A stretch of DNA of 8,185 nt. It comes from Gemmatimonadota bacterium (GTDB lineage: Bacteria; Gemmatimonadota; Gemmatimonadetes; Gemmatimonadales; GWC2-71-9). The stretch lies in contig JACZUR010000090.1 in the NCBI GenBank assembly GCA_022573095.1, forward strand, positions 1 through 8,185, read 5' to 3'. The first letter of the stretch is position 1; each line of letters opens with the position of its first letter. A program made the position numbers and the translations under genes. Of this stretch, positions 7,679 through 8,185 are shown in pieces. The notes under the pieces were generated by a model. The model made no database searches. It was given only the letters and a program-made list of their open reading frames with translations, and was not told the DNA's origin.

Positions 7679-7775
7679 CGACGAAAGCGGTAAGCTGTAA
7701 GCCTAAAGCAGTAAGCCTACCGCTCCCGGCTCCCCTGCACGCTGCACGAGGAAAGCGGGTCCGAGGGTCAGCGGG

Positions 7776-8165
7776 TCATTTCCCTGTTCCCGTTTCCCGT
7801 GTACCCTGCATGCGTCCAGCTTGGCTCCTACCGCTCCCTGCTCCCTCCTCCCCGGTCCCTTCAATCAATGCCAGCTTCTCCCCCCTCGTCATCTTCTTGA
7901 TCTCCGCCTCGCGGGCGCTGGCGGAAGCCCGGTCCTTGTGTTTTTCGGCAAAAACTATCTTCTTTGGACGGGAGGTGCGGAAGAATTTGGCTCCGCGTGT
8001 CTTGCCGGTGTGTTCGGCGAACCTTCGTTTGACATCCGTCGTAATAACTGTATAGAGTTTTCCGGATTCGGTCTGAACTATATAGACCTCCCAAGGCTGA
8101 TTTTTCCCCGATGAAATGGTGTCCTCCTCGCTGTGGGGAGTTGCAACGGTAACTGAATGTCCCAA
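7776..8165 (-). CDS. Small GIY-YIG nuclease family protein, possibly decaying, with repeat-encoded tail
   Basis: This is a single-domain GIY-YIG nuclease of the short stand-alone (YhbQ/UPF0213) class. Visible motifs are WEVYIV (GIY half), KLYTVITTDVKRR (YIG half plus catalytic-site Arg), FAEH, and REAEIKKMTRGEKLALI with the metal-binding Glu. The YIG half normally reads YTGIT; here the Gly is Val (GTT, 8046-8048). No ATG or GTG precedes the domain. A TTG at 8165 has no ribosome site, whereas a strong GAGGAGGA lies 4 bases before an in-frame ATT at 8117, so the true or ancestral start is probably 8117, giving 113 residues. After LALIE the family normally ends; here 27 Gly/Arg/Glu-rich residues follow, encoded by the heptad array. 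Proteins of this class are assigned roles in DNA repair or mobility but are little studied. It may be functional with a rare ATT start, or a young pseudogene. Confidence 0.72.
   Translation of the reverse strand: MGHSVTVATPHSEEDTISSGKNQPWEVYIVQTESGKLYTVITTDVKRRFAEHTGKTRGAKFFRTSRPKKIVFAEKHKDRASASAREAEIKKMTRGEKLALIEGTGEEGAGSGRSQAGRMQGTRETGTGK
7782..7806 (-). other. Canonical G-quadruplex motif (minus strand)
   Basis: Four C-triplets on the plus strand at 7782-7784, 7789-7791, 7796-7798 and 7804-7806 are separated by 4, 4 and 5 bases. On the minus (coding) strand this is four G-triplets with short loops, fitting the standard G3-N1-7 rule. It covers the last codons of the GIY-YIG frame and arises from CCCNNNN units of the heptad array. 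Confidence 0.6.
7836..7859 (-). other. Second canonical G-quadruplex motif (minus strand)
   Basis: C-runs at 7836-7838, 7843-7845, 7850-7853 and 7857-7859 begin exactly 7 bases apart and are separated by 4, 4 and 3 bases. On the minus strand they give four G-runs that fit the G3-N1-7 rule. The motif sits just after the conserved nuclease domain, in the coding strand, so it could form in the mRNA as well as the DNA. Confidence 0.6.
8122..8129 (-). promoter_or_regulatory. Strong ribosome-binding site upstream of ATT codon 8117
   Basis: The minus strand reads GAGGAGGA, then CACC, then ATT. This is the best Shine-Dalgarno match I saw before any gene in the window, and its spacing (5 bases from GGAGG) is optimal. 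It places initiation of the GIY-YIG protein at 8117, just before the conserved domain, on a codon one base away from ATG. Confidence 0.55.
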
Positions 8166-8185
8166 CCGAATAAGAATGACCAGGC

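Larger units (their letters stand above)
7684..7865. repeat. Degenerate 7-base tandem repeat array, about 26 units
   Basis: From 7684 the sequence falls into 7-base units. The left block repeats [TA]AAGCNN: AAAGCGG 7684, TAAGCTG 7691, TAAGCCT 7698 and 7712, AAAGCAG 7705. Then come ACCGCTC 7719 and CCGGCTC 7726, a CTGCACG tandem pair (7735-7748), a poorly matching stretch (7747-7781), CCCTGTT 7782, CCCGTTT 7789 and CCCGTGT 7796, a second weak stretch, and finally CCGCTCC 7831, CTGCTCC 7838 and CTCCTCC 7845. Neighbouring units in the good blocks mostly agree at 4-6 of 7 positions. A longer duplicated piece, CCTACCGCTCCC, 1 mismatch, then GCTCCC, occurs at 7716-7734 and 7827-7845. The array separates the hydroxylase remnant from the GIY-YIG gene and supplies that gene's last ~27 codons. 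Heptad repeats are known from cyanobacteria (STRRs); a link to a nuclease gene is my inference. Confidence 0.7.

Noticed and set aside
7684..7865. CRISPR array or IS terminal repeat
   Set aside because: No constant repeat with unique spacers, and no inverted repeats or transposase; the periodicity is 7 bases throughout.
7810..8114. Plus-strand open frames opposite the GIY-YIG gene
   Set aside because: Shadows of the minus-strand nuclease frame, which carries recognisable motifs.

Overview
The window looks like ordinary chromosomal DNA of a moderately GC-rich (mid-50s percent by eye), didermic bacterium. Two inferred lipoproteins, a YbbA/YbbP-type ABC system and an RCC1-type seven-bladed lipoprotein with a Cys pair in every blade fit Gemmatimonadota best, with Myxococcota as an alternative. 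This is a judgement from gene content, not a placement.

Layout: (1) 1-1750 (+) is a long soluble coiled-coil protein of unknown function, probably cut by the left window edge. (2) 1753-4988 (-) is a two-gene ABC operon: ybbA (ATPase, 4293-4988) and ybbP (10-TM permease, 1753-4296), overlapping by 4 bases. Its stop lies 2 bases from the convergent coiled-coil stop. (3) 4981-7327 (+) is a tightly packed run: a TesA-like SGNH arylesterase/lysophospholipase with a lipoprotein signal, a VOC-fold protein, and an RCC1-propeller lipoprotein. It ends at a strong hairpin at 7357-7388. The divergent tesA/ybbAP arrangement is the same as in E. coli and suggests that the ABC system and the esterase act together at the cell envelope. 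Here the two start codons sit on one shared 8-base palindrome, ATGATCAT.

(4) 7328-8185 is the unusual part. Reading right to left on the minus strand there is a small GIY-YIG nuclease gene with a degraded or non-standard start and a lost YIG glycine. Its 3' end runs into a roughly 180-base array of degenerate 7-base units (7684-7865) that contains two canonical G-quadruplex motifs on the minus strand. Immediately beyond the array is a short fragment encoding only the last ~45 residues of a biopterin-dependent phenylalanine 4-hydroxylase. The nuclease-array unit therefore sits where the rest of the hydroxylase gene should be. This nuclease plus heptad array is the best candidate for an undescribed repeat-associated or mobile system. 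A recombination scar or an assembly join at the repeat is the sober alternative.
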